From NCBI RefSeq assembly GCF_026319365.1, contig NZ_JAPDMS010000006.1, forward strand, positions 124,001 through 188,000: a stretch of DNA of 64,000 nucleotides, written 5' to 3'. Made by a program: the position numbers and the translations under genes. The notes under the pieces were generated by a model. That model saw only the letters and a list, made by a program, of their open reading frames with translations. It did not search any database and was not told the origin of the DNA. Below are positions 1 to 8,735 of this stretch, piece after piece. Each line of letters starts with the position of its first letter. Position 1 is the first letter of the stretch. This stretch comes from Methylophaga sp. OBS1. GTDB lineage: Bacteria; Pseudomonadota; Gammaproteobacteria; Nitrosococcales; Methylophagaceae.

Positions 1-69
1 ATGGCGAAACCAGTAAAGTACGGGAAAGAATACTTTGCAGGATCTGTTCCAGCACAGCTTCGACAATAG
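1..69 (+). CDS. C-terminal tail of an upstream gene (partial)
   Basis: An open frame enters from the left edge and ends at a TAG at 67-69, giving about 22 residues that end in VPAQLRQ. The in-frame ATG at base 1 is probably internal. The tail is too short to identify. The next three genes make a dTDP-amino sugar, so an rmlA/rmlB-type nucleotide-sugar gene would be expected here, but nothing in these residues proves it. It is separated by 27 bases from the next start and is probably in the same operon. Confidence 0.5.
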   Translation: MAKPVKYGKEYFAGSVPAQLRQ

Positions 70-96
70 CTCAGTCAACAGAGATAAAGATAAAAG

Positions 97-600
97 ATGG
101 CCGATACATTGATTCATTCCCACGCACTGGTGGAGGCACCGGATAATATTGGTGACGGCAGCCGAGTCTGGGCTTTTTGCCATATTCTTCCCGGCGCAAC
201 GATCGGCCGTGATTGTAATATCTGCGACCATGTTTTTATCGAGAACGACGTTGTGGTCGGGGATAGAGTGACAGTGAAATGCGGGGTGCAGTTATGGGAT
301 GGTCTAAGAGTCGAGTCTGATGTATTCATCGGCCCTAATGCCACTTTCACCAATGACCCTTTCCCGCGCAGCAAGGTTTATCCAACAGAATTTCCGCAAA
401 CGCAGCTGCGTCAAGGTGCGTCAATCGGCGCCAATGCGACGATTCTGCCTGGACTTACGATTGGCCAGCATGCGATGGTCGCTGCAGGCGCTGTTGTGAC
501 CAGGGATGTTCCAGCCTATGCGCTGGTGGCTGGTAATCCGGCCCGGATCGTGCGTTATTTAAACCAGGCGACAACACAGGAACAAGACCATGTCGATTGA
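97..600 (+). CDS. Hexapeptide-repeat sugar N-acetyltransferase (FdtC/QdtC-like)
   Basis: The 167-residue protein is built almost entirely of hexapeptide repeats of the left-handed beta-helix acyltransferase type, for example IGRDCNI, VVVGDRV and [14 protein letters not shown], and ends with the family-typical VAGNPARIV. Such enzymes use acetyl-CoA to N-acetylate a nucleotide-linked amino sugar in the cytoplasm. It overlaps the next gene, a ketosugar isomerase, by 11 bases, and an aminotransferase follows. This trio matches the last steps of dTDP-3-acetamido-3,6-dideoxyhexose (Fuc3NAc or Qui3NAc) synthesis. The sequence does not tell which epimer is made, so no symbol is given. The acyl group could also differ from acetyl. 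Confidence 0.85.
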   Translation: MADTLIHSHALVEAPDNIGDGSRVWAFCHILPGATIGRDCNICDHVFIENDVVVGDRVTVKCGVQLWDGLRVESDVFIGPNATFTNDPFPRSKVYPTEFPQTQLRQGASIGANATILPGLTIGQHAMVAAGAVVTRDVPAYALVAGNPARIVRYLNQATTQEQDHVD

Positions 601-1003
601 GCGATGTCGGATTATCGATTTGCCCCGGATCCATGACCCCCGTGGCAACCTGACCTTTATTGAGAGTGATAACCATATCCCTTTTGATATCAAGCGGGTG
701 TATTACACCTATGATGTCCCGGGTGGCAGCGAACGCGGGTCTCATGCGCACAAGCAGTTGCAACAACTCATTGTGGCCATGTCGGGGAGCTTTGATGTGG
801 TGCTTGATGATGGCAAACAGCAAAAGCGCTTCCATCTCAACCGTTCTTATTATGGTCTCTATGTGCCGTCAATGATGTGGCGGACGATTGATAATTTTTC
901 TTCCGGCTCTGTATGTATGGTGCTCGCCTCCGAGCTTTATGACGAGCATGATTACTTCAGAGACTATGATGAGTTTGTGGCAGCAGTGAAGGACAAAAAA
1001 TGA
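590..1003 (+). CDS. dTDP-4-keto-6-deoxyhexose 3,4-ketoisomerase (FdtA/QdtA family, cupin)
   Basis: The protein has 137 residues and the WxcM/FdtA cupin fold pattern. Near the N-terminus is [10 protein letters not shown], followed by the conserved His-containing strand [11 protein letters not shown], in which the catalytic histidines of FdtA-type isomerases lie, and later YYGLYVP and WRTIDNF. Enzymes of this family move the keto group of dTDP-6-deoxy-hexos-4-ulose to C3, making the substrate for the following aminotransferase. FdtA and QdtA differ in the C4 stereochemistry of the product, and I cannot distinguish them by reading. It overlaps the acetyltransferase by 11 bases and the aminotransferase by the ATGA junction at 1000-1003, so the three are translationally coupled. 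Confidence 0.88.
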   Translation: MSIERCRIIDLPRIHDPRGNLTFIESDNHIPFDIKRVYYTYDVPGGSERGSHAHKQLQQLIVAMSGSFDVVLDDGKQQKRFHLNRSYYGLYVPSMMWRTIDNFSSGSVCMVLASELYDEHDYFRDYDEFVAAVKDKK

Positions 1004-2112
1004 GGGCACTGCCGTTTCTTGATCTCAGTCTGACCCATCTTCAATGCCGTGAAGAACTGGACCAGGCCTACCAGCGAGTCATGAAGACTAACTGGTTTAT
1101 CATGGGGCAGGAACTGGCCGCCTTTGAGGCAGAGTTTGCCGCCTACTGCCAATCACAGCATTGTATCGGTGTCGGGAATGGCCTTGATGCCATCGTTTTG
1201 ATTCTCAAAGCCATGAACATCGGTCCGGGTGATGAGGTCATCGTACCGGCCAATACGTTTATTGCCACCTGGCTGGCAGTGGAGCAGGTAGGAGCAAGAC
1301 CGGTCCCCGTTGAGCCCTCGTCCGCAACCTACAATATTGATCCGTCCCGGATCGAAGCTGCGATAAGTGCCAGAACCAAAGCGATTATTGTCGTCCACCT
1401 CTATGGCCAGCCAGCGGAGATGAATACAATCAATCAGCTTGCCCGCGAGCGCGGTTTAAGAGTGATTGAGGATGCGGCCCAGGCGCACGGAGCCCGATAT
1501 CACGATCAGCCGGCCGGTAGTCTGGCGGATGCAGCAGCGTTTAGTTTTTATCCGGGTAAAAATCTGGGTGCACTTGGTGATGGCGGCGCTGTGGTCACGA
1601 ATGATCCTGTGTTGGCTGAGACGGTAAGGACCCTCTCTAACTATGGCAGTGCTGAAAAGTATCATCACGATTTGCCTGGTTGTAACTCGCGGCTGGATGA
1701 AATGCAGGCTGCGTTTCTGCGGGTGAAACTGAACTGGCTTGATAGCTGGAATGAGGAAAGACGAAACATAGCCAGCTATTACTCTGCGGAATTATCGGCA
1801 TGCCGTGACCTTATTCTGCCTTCAGTAGAGGATGGAAACAGTCCTGTTTGGCATCTGTATGTGCTGCGAACGCCCCGACGGCAGGAACTGCAGACAGCGC
1901 TGCATGAAGCGGAGGTAGGCACCCAGATCCATTATCCCATTCCCCCCCATCTGAGTGGTGCCTTTAACGGTCGTTGGCAAAAAGGGGATTTTCCAGTGAC
2001 CGAAGCGCTGGCGCAACAAGTGTTCAGTCTGCCGGTTTTCCCGGGATTGCTGGCGCATTATCCGCAGCAGGTGGAACACATGTTGCAGACCATCCGAGAG
2101 CATAGTAACTAA
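1000..2112 (+). CDS. PLP-dependent sugar aminotransferase (DegT/DnrJ/EryC1; FdtB/QdtB-like)
   Basis: This 370-residue DegT/DnrJ/EryC1 aminotransferase shows [12 protein letters not shown] (cofactor phosphate loop), [20 protein letters not shown] and [16 protein letters not shown]. The Lys of that last motif, about K187, is the expected Schiff-base lysine. The enzyme should transfer the amino group of glutamate to C3 of the dTDP-3-keto-6-deoxyhexose made by the preceding isomerase, and the product would then be acetylated by the first enzyme of the operon. The start overlaps the isomerase stop (ATGA). A giant glycosyltransferase follows after a 34-base gap. Family and cofactor role are certain; the exact sugar is inferred. 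Confidence 0.9.
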   Translation: MRALPFLDLSLTHLQCREELDQAYQRVMKTNWFIMGQELAAFEAEFAAYCQSQHCIGVGNGLDAIVLILKAMNIGPGDEVIVPANTFIATWLAVEQVGARPVPVEPSSATYNIDPSRIEAAISARTKAIIVVHLYGQPAEMNTINQLARERGLRVIEDAAQAHGARYHDQPAGSLADAAAFSFYPGKNLGALGDGGAVVTNDPVLAETVRTLSNYGSAEKYHHDLPGCNSRLDEMQAAFLRVKLNWLDSWNEERRNIASYYSAELSACRDLILPSVEDGNSPVWHLYVLRTPRRQELQTALHEAEVGTQIHYPIPPHLSGAFNGRWQKGDFPVTEALAQQVFSLPVFPGLLAHYPQQVEHMLQTIREHSN

Positions 2113-2146
2113 CATCATTTCTAAATTCAGGACCCGGAGAGGGCAA

Positions 2147-5100
2147 ATGTCACAACAACAGCGACCCCTGGTCAGCGTTTGCATACCCAGTTATAACTAC
2201 GAAAAGTATATTGGTGAGGCGATCGAGTCGGTGCTTCATCAGACTTATACCAACTGGGAGATTATTGTTGTTGATGATGCCTCATCAGACAACTCACCCG
2301 CGTTGCTGGAGGCCTATCAACGTGACTACCCGGATCGCTTCCACTTTGTGGCTGCAGCAGCCAATCGTGGTATCGGCAACACGCTCAATCACTGCATTTC
2401 ATTGGCGAAAGGTGATTATATTGCCTACCTGGGTGCCGATGACCGCATGCTGCCCGAACGTCTCCAGGTTCAGGTCGATTATCTTCTACAGAATCAGTCG
2501 GTAGGTGCCGTCTGTAGTGATGTTTATGCGATTGATAAAGAGGGTGAGCGTGTCCCTGTCAGCCTGCCTTTTTCAACACCGGTATTTGATTTACGGCTAC
2601 AGCTGTTGCAGGGCAATTTCCTGAATGCGCCGTCAGCGCTGGTCAGAAAAAAAGTGTTTGATTACGTCGGCCTGATCAGCCCGGTTTTGCAGTATGTACA
2701 GGATTTCGATCACTGGCTGCGCCTGCTGGAGCATTATGAATTGGTGCGGCTGGATGACAAGCTCACCGAATACCGTATCCATGGCGGCAATATCAGTGTC
2801 CAGAATCCCGGCCAGCATGCTTATGCCGGTTCTTATGAGACCGTGATCAGTGTTCTCAGAGCGGTGAACCTGCGTAATCAGGCATTGAGTGATGATCAGC
2901 AGTTAAGTGTCGAAGACATTGTCGCGGCGAAGCTACGTCTGGCGCAATCGGCTATTGATATTGAAAAAAAATATTTGCAGCAATTTCATTTCGCCGCCGT
3001 ATTGGTTTACCTGATTTTGCTGGAAGTGGTGGAGCTGGATGCTGACAACGAGCTCGCGCATAAGCTGTTGCGAGAGGTTTACCAGGTACTGGGGGACAAC
3101 ACCCGCGCGGCAGGCGGAAAGCCTATTACAGTGTCAGAGTATGCGCGTAATAAAGCTTCTTCAGACAATCAGATTGCTGACACACCGATGGCGCTGGCGA
3201 GGCGTTTTGCTGAACTATCTTCGCAATCCCTGCCGGAAGTTATTCGCACACTGATGTCTTCAGGGCAACTGGGGCAACTCAGCCGTACGGATAAGGAACT
3301 GTTTCTTCTGGAAGCGTCGGAACATCTGATTAAGAACGCTATTGAAAAAATCAATAAAAGCGCAGGTATCGGTGGTGGAAAACGTCGACGTGAACTTTAC
3401 AGCCTTTACACCTTGATTAACGAGCAGCTTGACGCTGATCAGCAGTCAGCCTTGATGCAGGAATGTAAAACCCAGATCAGACAACTGATTGAGCTTGATG
3501 AGTATCGTAACTGGATTCGCAAACATGAGTTACGTGAAGTGGATGCCGAGGTGCTGGCCGAACGGATGGTCTTGCACTGGCCACAGCAACCCATCATGCA
3601 TTGCTTCATGTTCGTTCTGCCGGGCGAAGAAGTGCTATTGGCGGACACGATTGATTCTCTTGCGGGTCAGTTGTTGAAAAGCTGGCAACTGACCGTGATT
3701 TCGGGGTCACCGGCGCCTGATCCTGTCTTCGAGCAAGCTGAATTCCTTCACTGGCGAACGCTACAGGCCGGCGAAGACCCTTATCGAATTTTGCATGAGG
3801 AAGTCAGTCGTGAACCGTTACACTGGATCTCATTTATTGAACCCGGTATGCAGTTCAGTGCGCATTCGCTGGCAAAAATTGCCGATGCAATCAATCTGCA
3901 CCCGGCGAGAACCTTCTTCTACACCGATGATGATCGTATTGATGAAGCCGGCATACGAAGCTATCCGCGTTTTAAGCCTGACTTTAATCTTGACCTGTTG
4001 AGAGCCTCTCCTTATATCGGCAACAGCTGGGTACCGGCTGGCCAGCTGGCCCAGTTGGGTGGCCTCCAGGCGCTTCCGGGTGCTGAAAACTATGATTTGG
4101 CCTTACGCTGGTTCGATCACTTTGGTGAAAATGCTTTCCACCATATCGCTGATGTATTGACACATAAGAGCAGCCAGGTGGATCGTCCGTTTGATTCCAG
4201 GGCGGGCGAAGAGGCTTTGTATCAGCACTTCAAGCGGCAGGACATCGCGGTAAACATTGAGCCTGGCTATGTGGATAACAGTTATCGTGTGCTTTATCAG
4301 CATGAGAGCAAACCGAAAGTCAGCATTATCATCCCCACGCGGGACAAAGTGGAATACCTGCAACCCTGTGTTGAGAGCCTCCTCGATAAAACCCGTTATG
4401 AGAATTATGAAGTGCTGGTGGTTGATAACCAGAGTAGCGACCCGGACACGCTGGATTACTACAAGCAACTCTCTACCCGTTATCCGCAGCGTGTTCGTAT
4501 TCTGTTCTTCGATAAACCTTTCAACTTCTCCGAAATGAATAACTGGGCGGCTGAGCAGGCGAGCGGTGAATACCTGTTGTTGCTCAATAACGATACCGAA
4601 GTCATTCAACCTGACTGGCTGGATAGGCTGTTAAATCACGGTCTGCGAGATGATGTCGGTATTGTCGGTGCCCGCTTGCTGTATCCCGGCTCGGGCCGTG
4701 TTCAGCATGTTGGGGTGATTCTGGGTATGGCAACGATTGCCGATCACCCCTATGCCAATATGCTCTGTATGCACGACAGCAGTCATATGGAACGGGCACG
4801 ACTGGATCAGAATTTCTCCGCAGTCACTGCAGCGGTGATGTTAGTCCGTAAATCGGTGTACCAGGCTGTCAACGGAATGGATGCCGAGAACCTGGCTGTG
4901 CTGTTTAACGATGTTGATTTGTGTTTGCGAGTGAGCGAAATGGGATACCGGATTGTTTATACCCCATTCGCCATGGTCGTTCATCACGGCAGTACCAGCG
5001 TGGCGGAAAAGAGCGAAATCAAATTCTACAATGACTGGCAGGGGGAAGCAGACAAAGTCATTCGTACCCGCCAGGAACAGCGCTATATGCTTAATCGCTG

Positions 5101-6262
5101 GTTACCAAAACTGGCTTTTGATCCCGCCTACAACCCCAACCTGAGTCTGCGCTTTCGTCATTGTGCGATTGATATTGATGCACCTTTGAACTGGGATCTG
5201 GACACCCACCTGAGGTTACGGGTCTATGGTGTCCCCATCAAGGGGGGCTCTGGCGAATACCGAATGAAACAGCCCTTCGCCGCGCTATCGCAGTCAGGTA
5301 TGGCGATGTGTGAAGTCGGCGAACGACATCTCAATATACCGGAAATGGCCCGGCTACAACCTGACACAGTCGTTTTCCAGAACGGCATCAGTGATACGGA
5401 TATCGAAACGATTCGTCTGTTTCGTGAATTCATACCAAAAACACAGATTATTTTTCTGCTTGACGATCTGTTACACGATTTGCCTGAAAAAAGTTCTCAG
5501 TACAAAAAAATGAAAGCGGCATTCCGCGATGCCAGAAGCCGTTTGCGCAAAGCCCTCAGTTATTGTGACCGTTTGATAGTGTCTACTGAGCCACTAGCGA
5601 TAATGTGTCGGGATATGATCCAGGACATCGCAATTATTCCTAACCGTTTGCGGATAGATCCCTGGAATGAATTGCAAAGCCTCAGGCAGCAGTCAGCCAG
5701 ACCACGGGTGGGATGGGCTGGCGCCCAGCAGCACCAGGGAGACTTAGAAATCATCATTGATGTGGTGAAGGAAACAGCAGAGGAAGTAGACTGGATATTT
5801 TTCGGCATGTGTCCGGAAGAAATCAAACCTTATATCAAGGAAGAACATGCCTTCGTTGATATTGAAAACTATCCCCAGAAGCTGGCTTCGCTGAACCTGG
5901 ATCTGGCCGTAGCACCACTGGAAGAGCATGATTTCAATATCGCTAAGAGTAATCTGAGACTACTGGAATACGGCATTCTCGGCTGGCCGGTAGTCTGCTC
6001 GGATATTTTCCCCTACCAGACCAACGATGCCCCCGTTATCCGGGTCGCCAATAACAAGGCAGACTGGCTGGCGGCAATCCGGCAAATCCTTGCCGATCCG
6101 TCAGCTTTACAGCAGGCCGGTGACGACTTGAAAGCCTGGGTTAAACAGCATTACCTGCTTGAAGAGCATCTTGACGAGTGGTTCTCATCCCTTGCCACTG
6201 CTGCGTTTGAAGCAGATCGTATGAAAGCGGAAAAGACCTTAAAACAATCATTTAGGAGTTAG
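2147..6262 (+). CDS. Giant multi-domain glycosyltransferase, probable flagellin glycosyltransferase
   Basis: The 1371-residue protein holds at least three, probably four, glycosyltransferase units. Residues about 8-230 are a GT2 domain (VSVCIPSYNYEKYIGEAIES, with YLGADDRM as the metal-binding DxD region). A helical linker follows to about 470. Residues about 480-700 are GT2-like and carry FYTDDDRIDEAG. Residues about 722-970 are a clear GT2 domain (KVSIIIPTRDKVEYL, LLLLNNDTEV, FNDVDLCLRV). Residues about 1030-1371 look like a GT-B domain (EYRMKQPFAAL, RPRVGWAGA, NIAKSNLRLLEYG). No membrane segment is seen. Its position between amino-sugar synthesis genes and flagellin suggests that it glycosylates flagellin, like the large Fgt proteins of Pseudomonas. 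A role in O-antigen synthesis is the alternative. Confidence 0.82.
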   Translation: MSQQQRPLVSVCIPSYNYEKYIGEAIESVLHQTYTNWEIIVVDDASSDNSPALLEAYQRDYPDRFHFVAAAANRGIGNTLNHCISLAKGDYIAYLGADDRMLPERLQVQVDYLLQNQSVGAVCSDVYAIDKEGERVPVSLPFSTPVFDLRLQLLQGNFLNAPSALVRKKVFDYVGLISPVLQYVQDFDHWLRLLEHYELVRLDDKLTEYRIHGGNISVQNPGQHAYAGSYETVISVLRAVNLRNQALSDDQQLSVEDIVAAKLRLAQSAIDIEKKYLQQFHFAAVLVYLILLEVVELDADNELAHKLLREVYQVLGDNTRAAGGKPITVSEYARNKASSDNQIADTPMALARRFAELSSQSLPEVIRTLMSSGQLGQLSRTDKELFLLEASEHLIKNAIEKINKSAGIGGGKRRRELYSLYTLINEQLDADQQSALMQECKTQIRQLIELDEYRNWIRKHELREVDAEVLAERMVLHWPQQPIMHCFMFVLPGEEVLLADTIDSLAGQLLKSWQLTVISGSPAPDPVFEQAEFLHWRTLQAGEDPYRILHEEVSREPLHWISFIEPGMQFSAHSLAKIADAINLHPARTFFYTDDDRIDEAGIRSYPRFKPDFNLDLLRASPYIGNSWVPAGQLAQLGGLQALPGAENYDLALRWFDHFGENAFHHIADVLTHKSSQVDRPFDSRAGEEALYQHFKRQDIAVNIEPGYVDNSYRVLYQHESKPKVSIIIPTRDKVEYLQPCVESLLDKTRYENYEVLVVDNQSSDPDTLDYYKQLSTRYPQRVRILFFDKPFNFSEMNNWAAEQASGEYLLLLNNDTEVIQPDWLDRLLNHGLRDDVGIVGARLLYPGSGRVQHVGVILGMATIADHPYANMLCMHDSSHMERARLDQNFSAVTAAVMLVRKSVYQAVNGMDAENLAVLFNDVDLCLRVSEMGYRIVYTPFAMVVHHGSTSVAEKSEIKFYNDWQGEADKVIRTRQEQRYMLNRWLPKLAFDPAYNPNLSLRFRHCAIDIDAPLNWDLDTHLRLRVYGVPIKGGSGEYRMKQPFAALSQSGMAMCEVGERHLNIPEMARLQPDTVVFQNGISDTDIETIRLFREFIPKTQIIFLLDDLLHDLPEKSSQYKKMKAAFRDARSRLRKALSYCDRLIVSTEPLAIMCRDMIQDIAIIPNRLRIDPWNELQSLRQQSARPRVGWAGAQQHQGDLEIIIDVVKETAEEVDWIFFGMCPEEIKPYIKEEHAFVDIENYPQKLASLNLDLAVAPLEEHDFNIAKSNLRLLEYGILGWPVVCSDIFPYQTNDAPVIRVANNKADWLAAIRQILADPSALQQAGDDLKAWVKQHYLLEEHLDEWFSSLATAAFEADRMKAEKTLKQSFRS

Positions 6263-6278
6263 TGGCACGTATCGTGCT
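6263..6278 (+). promoter_or_regulatory. Sigma54 promoter for flagellin 1
   Basis: TGGCAC - 5 nt - GTGCT. The -24 GG and -12 GC are exactly 12 bases apart, and the -24 half is a full match to TGGCAC. It starts on the first base after the glycosyltransferase stop codon and lies 70 bases before the flagellin start. Activation by FleQ, encoded downstream, is the likely control. Confidence 0.8.
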
Positions 6279-6293
6279 TTACCCAGTCTGTGC

Positions 6294-6309
6294 CCACGTG
6301 CTGACGTGG
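6294..6309 (+). repeat. Inverted repeat in flagellin 1 leader
   Basis: CCACGT - GCTG - ACGTGG is a perfect 6-bp stem with a 4-base loop. It lies just downstream of the expected start of the sigma54 transcript, near the 5' end of the mRNA. It could stabilise the flagellin message or be a regulator site. Confidence 0.5.
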
Positions 6310-6348
6310 AAAACAACAGCATAGCTAACCATTTAAGAGGGTAAAGTC

Positions 6349-7185
6349 ATGGCTTTGATCATTAACACCAATATTGCGTCGTTGAATGCACAGCGCAATT
6401 TGAATGAATCTCAGAGCGATCTGAATACGTCACTGCAGCGACTGTCATCCGGTCTCCGCATTAACAGTGCCAAGGATGATGCTGCCGGGCTGTTTGTTGC
6501 CGGCCAAATTACTCGCGATGTTCGAGGTAATAATCAGGCGATTCGTAATGCGGCTGATGGTATTTCTTTGGGCCAGACCGCAGAGGGCGCGTTGGGTGAA
6601 ATCGCCAACAACCTGCAGCGTATTCGTGAAATCGCGGTTCAGGCTTCCAATGATACCGTCGGTAATGCTGCCGGCCTGCAGCTGGAAGTGGATCAATTGA
6701 CGCAGGAAATTTCCCGTATCGTAGCCACCACCAACTTTAACGGTCGATTCCTGTTGAGCGGTGGTGAAACTGTCAACTTCCATGTGGGTGCATCAGGTGA
6801 TGTCAGCAATCAGATCTCAGTAACACTGGATGACATTACCAGCATTAATGCTTTCGCAGCCAATCTGACCGCGACCGGTATTATTGACGTCTCTACCACT
6901 GCTGCGGCGTCTGCTGCCCTTTCAAATCTGAGCAGTGACATCGATGACGTTAACGGTGCGCGAGCGACTTATGGCGCGGTGCAGAATCGCTTTGAGGCCG
7001 TGATCTCCAACCTGCAGAACTATGTTGAAAATCTGACGGCAGCCCGTAGTCGGATCGAAGATGCCGACTTTGCCGCCGAGACGGCAAAATTGACCCGTGC
7101 TCAGATTCTGCAACAGGCAGGTACCTCGATCCTGGCGCAGGCGAATACGTTACCTCAGAACGCCTTGACGCTGTTGCAGGGTTAA
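6349..7185 (+). CDS. fliC: Flagellin (first copy)
   Basis: The flagellin has 278 residues and begins [18 protein letters not shown]. It has the conserved N-terminal D0/D1 helices ([28 protein letters not shown]) and the C-terminal [17 protein letters not shown] and [11 protein letters not shown]. The protein is short, with essentially no D2/D3 surface domains, so any glycans would sit on the exposed part of D1. It is exported by the flagellar type III system and polymerises as the filament. It stands alone behind a sigma54 promoter and a leader hairpin, with the ribosome site AAGAGGG before the ATG. A second, very similar flagellin follows 200 bases downstream. Confidence 0.97.
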   Translation: MALIINTNIASLNAQRNLNESQSDLNTSLQRLSSGLRINSAKDDAAGLFVAGQITRDVRGNNQAIRNAADGISLGQTAEGALGEIANNLQRIREIAVQASNDTVGNAAGLQLEVDQLTQEISRIVATTNFNGRFLLSGGETVNFHVGASGDVSNQISVTLDDITSINAFAANLTATGIIDVSTTAAASAALSNLSSDIDDVNGARATYGAVQNRFEAVISNLQNYVENLTAARSRIEDADFAAETAKLTRAQILQQAGTSILAQANTLPQNALTLLQG

Positions 7186-7256
7186 TCGCGAGCTAATCAA
7201 GAAACAAGCCTGACTGCTGAGTGGCCATGACATTAAAAGATCTTTGTATTTTTTAT

Positions 7257-7283
7257 TAAAGAAACTGTTTCTCCTGCCGTTAT
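7257..7283 (+). promoter_or_regulatory. Sigma28 (FliA) promoter for flagellin 2
   Basis: TAAAGAAA - 11 nt - GCCGTTAT. Against the enteric FliA consensus TAAAGTTT - 11 nt - GCCGATAA this matches 6 of 8 and 7 of 8 positions with the correct spacer. It lies about 100 bases before the second flagellin. No sigma54 site with correct spacing was found in this gap, so the two flagellins appear to be in different regulatory tiers. Confidence 0.75.
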
Positions 7284-7301
7284 TGTTTTCGGAGGCGGTA
7301 A

Positions 7302-7318
7302 ATACATCAGTAATGTAT
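7302..7318 (+). repeat. Short inverted repeat in flagellin 2 leader
   Basis: ATACAT - CAGTA - ATGTAT is a perfect 6-bp stem with a 5-base loop. It is AT-rich and lies just downstream of the expected sigma28 start site. It is the first of two hairpins in this leader. Confidence 0.4.
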
Positions 7319-7337
7319 ATCTGCCAAAGTCAACAAA

Positions 7338-7369
7338 GCAGCACTCACTTAATAAATATAGAGTGCTGC
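7338..7369 (+). repeat. 9-bp stem-loop directly before the flagellin 2 ribosome site
   Basis: GCAGCACTC - 14 nt AT-rich loop - GAGTGCTGC is a perfect 9-bp stem. The 3' arm ends 5 bases before the ribosome site TAGGAGA at 7374-7380. Its position suits message stabilisation, or translation control by a CsrA-, FlaG- or RNA-type regulator. It does not look like a terminator because no T-run follows. Confidence 0.6.
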
Positions 7370-7385
7370 CGGTTAGGAGAAAGTC

Positions 7386-8219
7386 ATGGCACTTATCATC
7401 AATACCAATGTTTCTTCTTTGAATGCTCAAAGAAACCTGAATGAATCTCAAAATGCACTGAACACCTCACTGCAGCGACTGTCATCCGGTTTGCGTATCA
7501 ACAGCGCCAAAGATGACGCGGCAGGTCTGTTTGTCGCTGGTCAGCTGACCCGTGATATCCGTGGTATCAACCAGTCAGTTCGTAATGCCGGTGACGGTAT
7601 CTCTCTGGGTCAGACTGCTGAAGGTGCCCTGGGTGAAATTGCCAACAACCTGCAACGTATTCGTGAAATCGCGGTACAGGCTTCAAATGACACTGTCGGT
7701 GATGCATCGGGTCTGCAGCTTGAGGTTAATCAGCTGACTCAGGAGATTTCCCGTATCGTGGCGACCACCAACTTTAATGGCGTGGATCTGCTGAGCGGTG
7801 GTGGCACAGTCGGCTTCCAGGTAGGTGCTTCCGGTGCGGCCAACAACCGTATCTCTATCACCCTGGATGACCTGTCCAGCATTAACGCCTTTGCTGCCAA
7901 CCTGACAGCGACCGGTACCATTGATGTTTCAACCACTGCTGCAGCATCAGCTGCGCTGGGTAACTTGAGTAGCGATATCGATGACGTCAACGAAGCCCGT
8001 GCCACTTACGGTGCGATTCAGAACCGTTTCGAAGCTGTTATCTCTAACTTGCAGAACTATGCAGAGAACCTGACAGCCGCACGTAGTCGTATCGAAGATG
8101 CTGACTTTGCAGCGGAAACTGCTAATCTGACCCGTGCGCAGATTCTGCAGCAGGCTGGTGTATCCATTCTGGCTCAGGCAAATACGCTGCCACAGGCCGC
8201 CCTGAGTTTGCTGGGTTAA
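7386..8219 (+). CDS. fliC: Flagellin (second copy)
   Basis: This 277-residue protein is colinear with the first flagellin and nearly identical through both terminal helices ([40 protein letters not shown]). Differences cluster in the middle, for example [19 protein letters not shown]. The ribosome site TAGGAGA precedes the ATG. The tandem copy clearly arose by duplication. It has its own sigma28-type promoter and a strong leader hairpin, while copy 1 has a sigma54 site. In Vibrio a single sigma54-dependent flagellin is essential and the sigma28 flagellins are accessory, and the same split may apply here. Which copy dominates the filament cannot be read from sequence. Confidence 0.97.
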   Translation: MALIINTNVSSLNAQRNLNESQNALNTSLQRLSSGLRINSAKDDAAGLFVAGQLTRDIRGINQSVRNAGDGISLGQTAEGALGEIANNLQRIREIAVQASNDTVGDASGLQLEVNQLTQEISRIVATTNFNGVDLLSGGGTVGFQVGASGAANNRISITLDDLSSINAFAANLTATGTIDVSTTAAASAALGNLSSDIDDVNEARATYGAIQNRFEAVISNLQNYAENLTAARSRIEDADFAAETANLTRAQILQQAGVSILAQANTLPQAALSLLG

Positions 8220-8235
8220 GCTGAGTAATCGGGTT

Positions 8236-8254
8236 CCCGGAGCGCTGCTCCGGG
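8236..8254 (+). terminator. GC-rich hairpin after flagellin 2
   Basis: CCCGGAGC - GCT - GCTCCGGG is a perfect 8-bp stem between flagellin 2 and flaG. No T-run follows, so it is not a classic intrinsic terminator. It more probably protects the 3' end of the flagellin message or partially attenuates read-through into flaG. Confidence 0.55.
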
Positions 8255-8282
8255 ATGTCCCGGTTAACAAGGAGCAGGTAAG

Positions 8283-8681
8283 ATGGCTAATAACGAATTA
8301 TTAGTGCAATCAAGCCTACCGACGTTGCCAAAGCAAGCTGAAACGAAGCAGCAGGCCACCACGGAAGTGGGTCCTGCTTTTGTCGTCTCAGAGAAGCAAC
8401 AAACCGCTTCCGCCACGTCTGAAAGCTTGGAGCAGCAAGAAACACAGCGGCAAGAACGTGCTGAGGCTCTGCAGGAAAAGGTCGCTGAACTCAACGACTA
8501 CATGCAGAACTTCAACCGGAGTTTGCAGTTCACAGTAGATGAAAACAGTGGAGATACCGTCGTTAAGGTTATTGACTCCGAAACAGATGAAGTGGTCAGG
8601 CAGATTCCATCACAGGAGTTGCTTGATGCCCGCAATGCGGCGGACAAATACCGCGGAATTTTACTAGAAGTCAAGGTTTGA
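8283..8681 (+). CDS. flaG: FlaG family protein
   Basis: The protein has 132 residues. The first 55 or so are disordered and Gln/Thr/Ala-rich. The C-terminal half fits the FlaG domain: LNDYMQNFNRSLQFTVDE, then VVKVIDSETDEVVRQIP and SQELLD. FlaG proteins affect filament length and flagellin export, and their gene commonly lies between flagellin and fliD, as here. The ribosome site AAGGAG lies 10-15 bases before the ATG. Its transcription probably comes from flagellin 2 read-through, because no separate promoter with good boxes was found. Confidence 0.9.
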   Translation: MANNELLVQSSLPTLPKQAETKQQATTEVGPAFVVSEKQQTASATSESLEQQETQRQERAEALQEKVAELNDYMQNFNRSLQFTVDENSGDTVVKVIDSETDEVVRQIPSQELLDARNAADKYRGILLEVKV

Positions 8682-8682
8682 T

Positions 8683-8698
8683 TGGCCTGAGATTTGCA
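8683..8698 (+). promoter_or_regulatory. Sigma54 promoter for fliD
   Basis: TGGCCT - 5 nt - TTGCA, with exact GG/GC spacing and a perfect -12 element. It starts two bases after the flaG stop codon and 53 bases before the fliD ATG. It should drive fliD-fliS-fliT. Confidence 0.75.
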
Positions 8699-8735
8699 GT
8701 AAAACTTGAACGCAAAGTGAATTTGGAGGGTAGAC

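Noticed and set aside
7200..7256. TGGCCATGACATTA as a sigma54 site for flagellin 2
   Set aside because: The -12 GC is missing at the required spacing, and the sigma28 site just downstream is far better.
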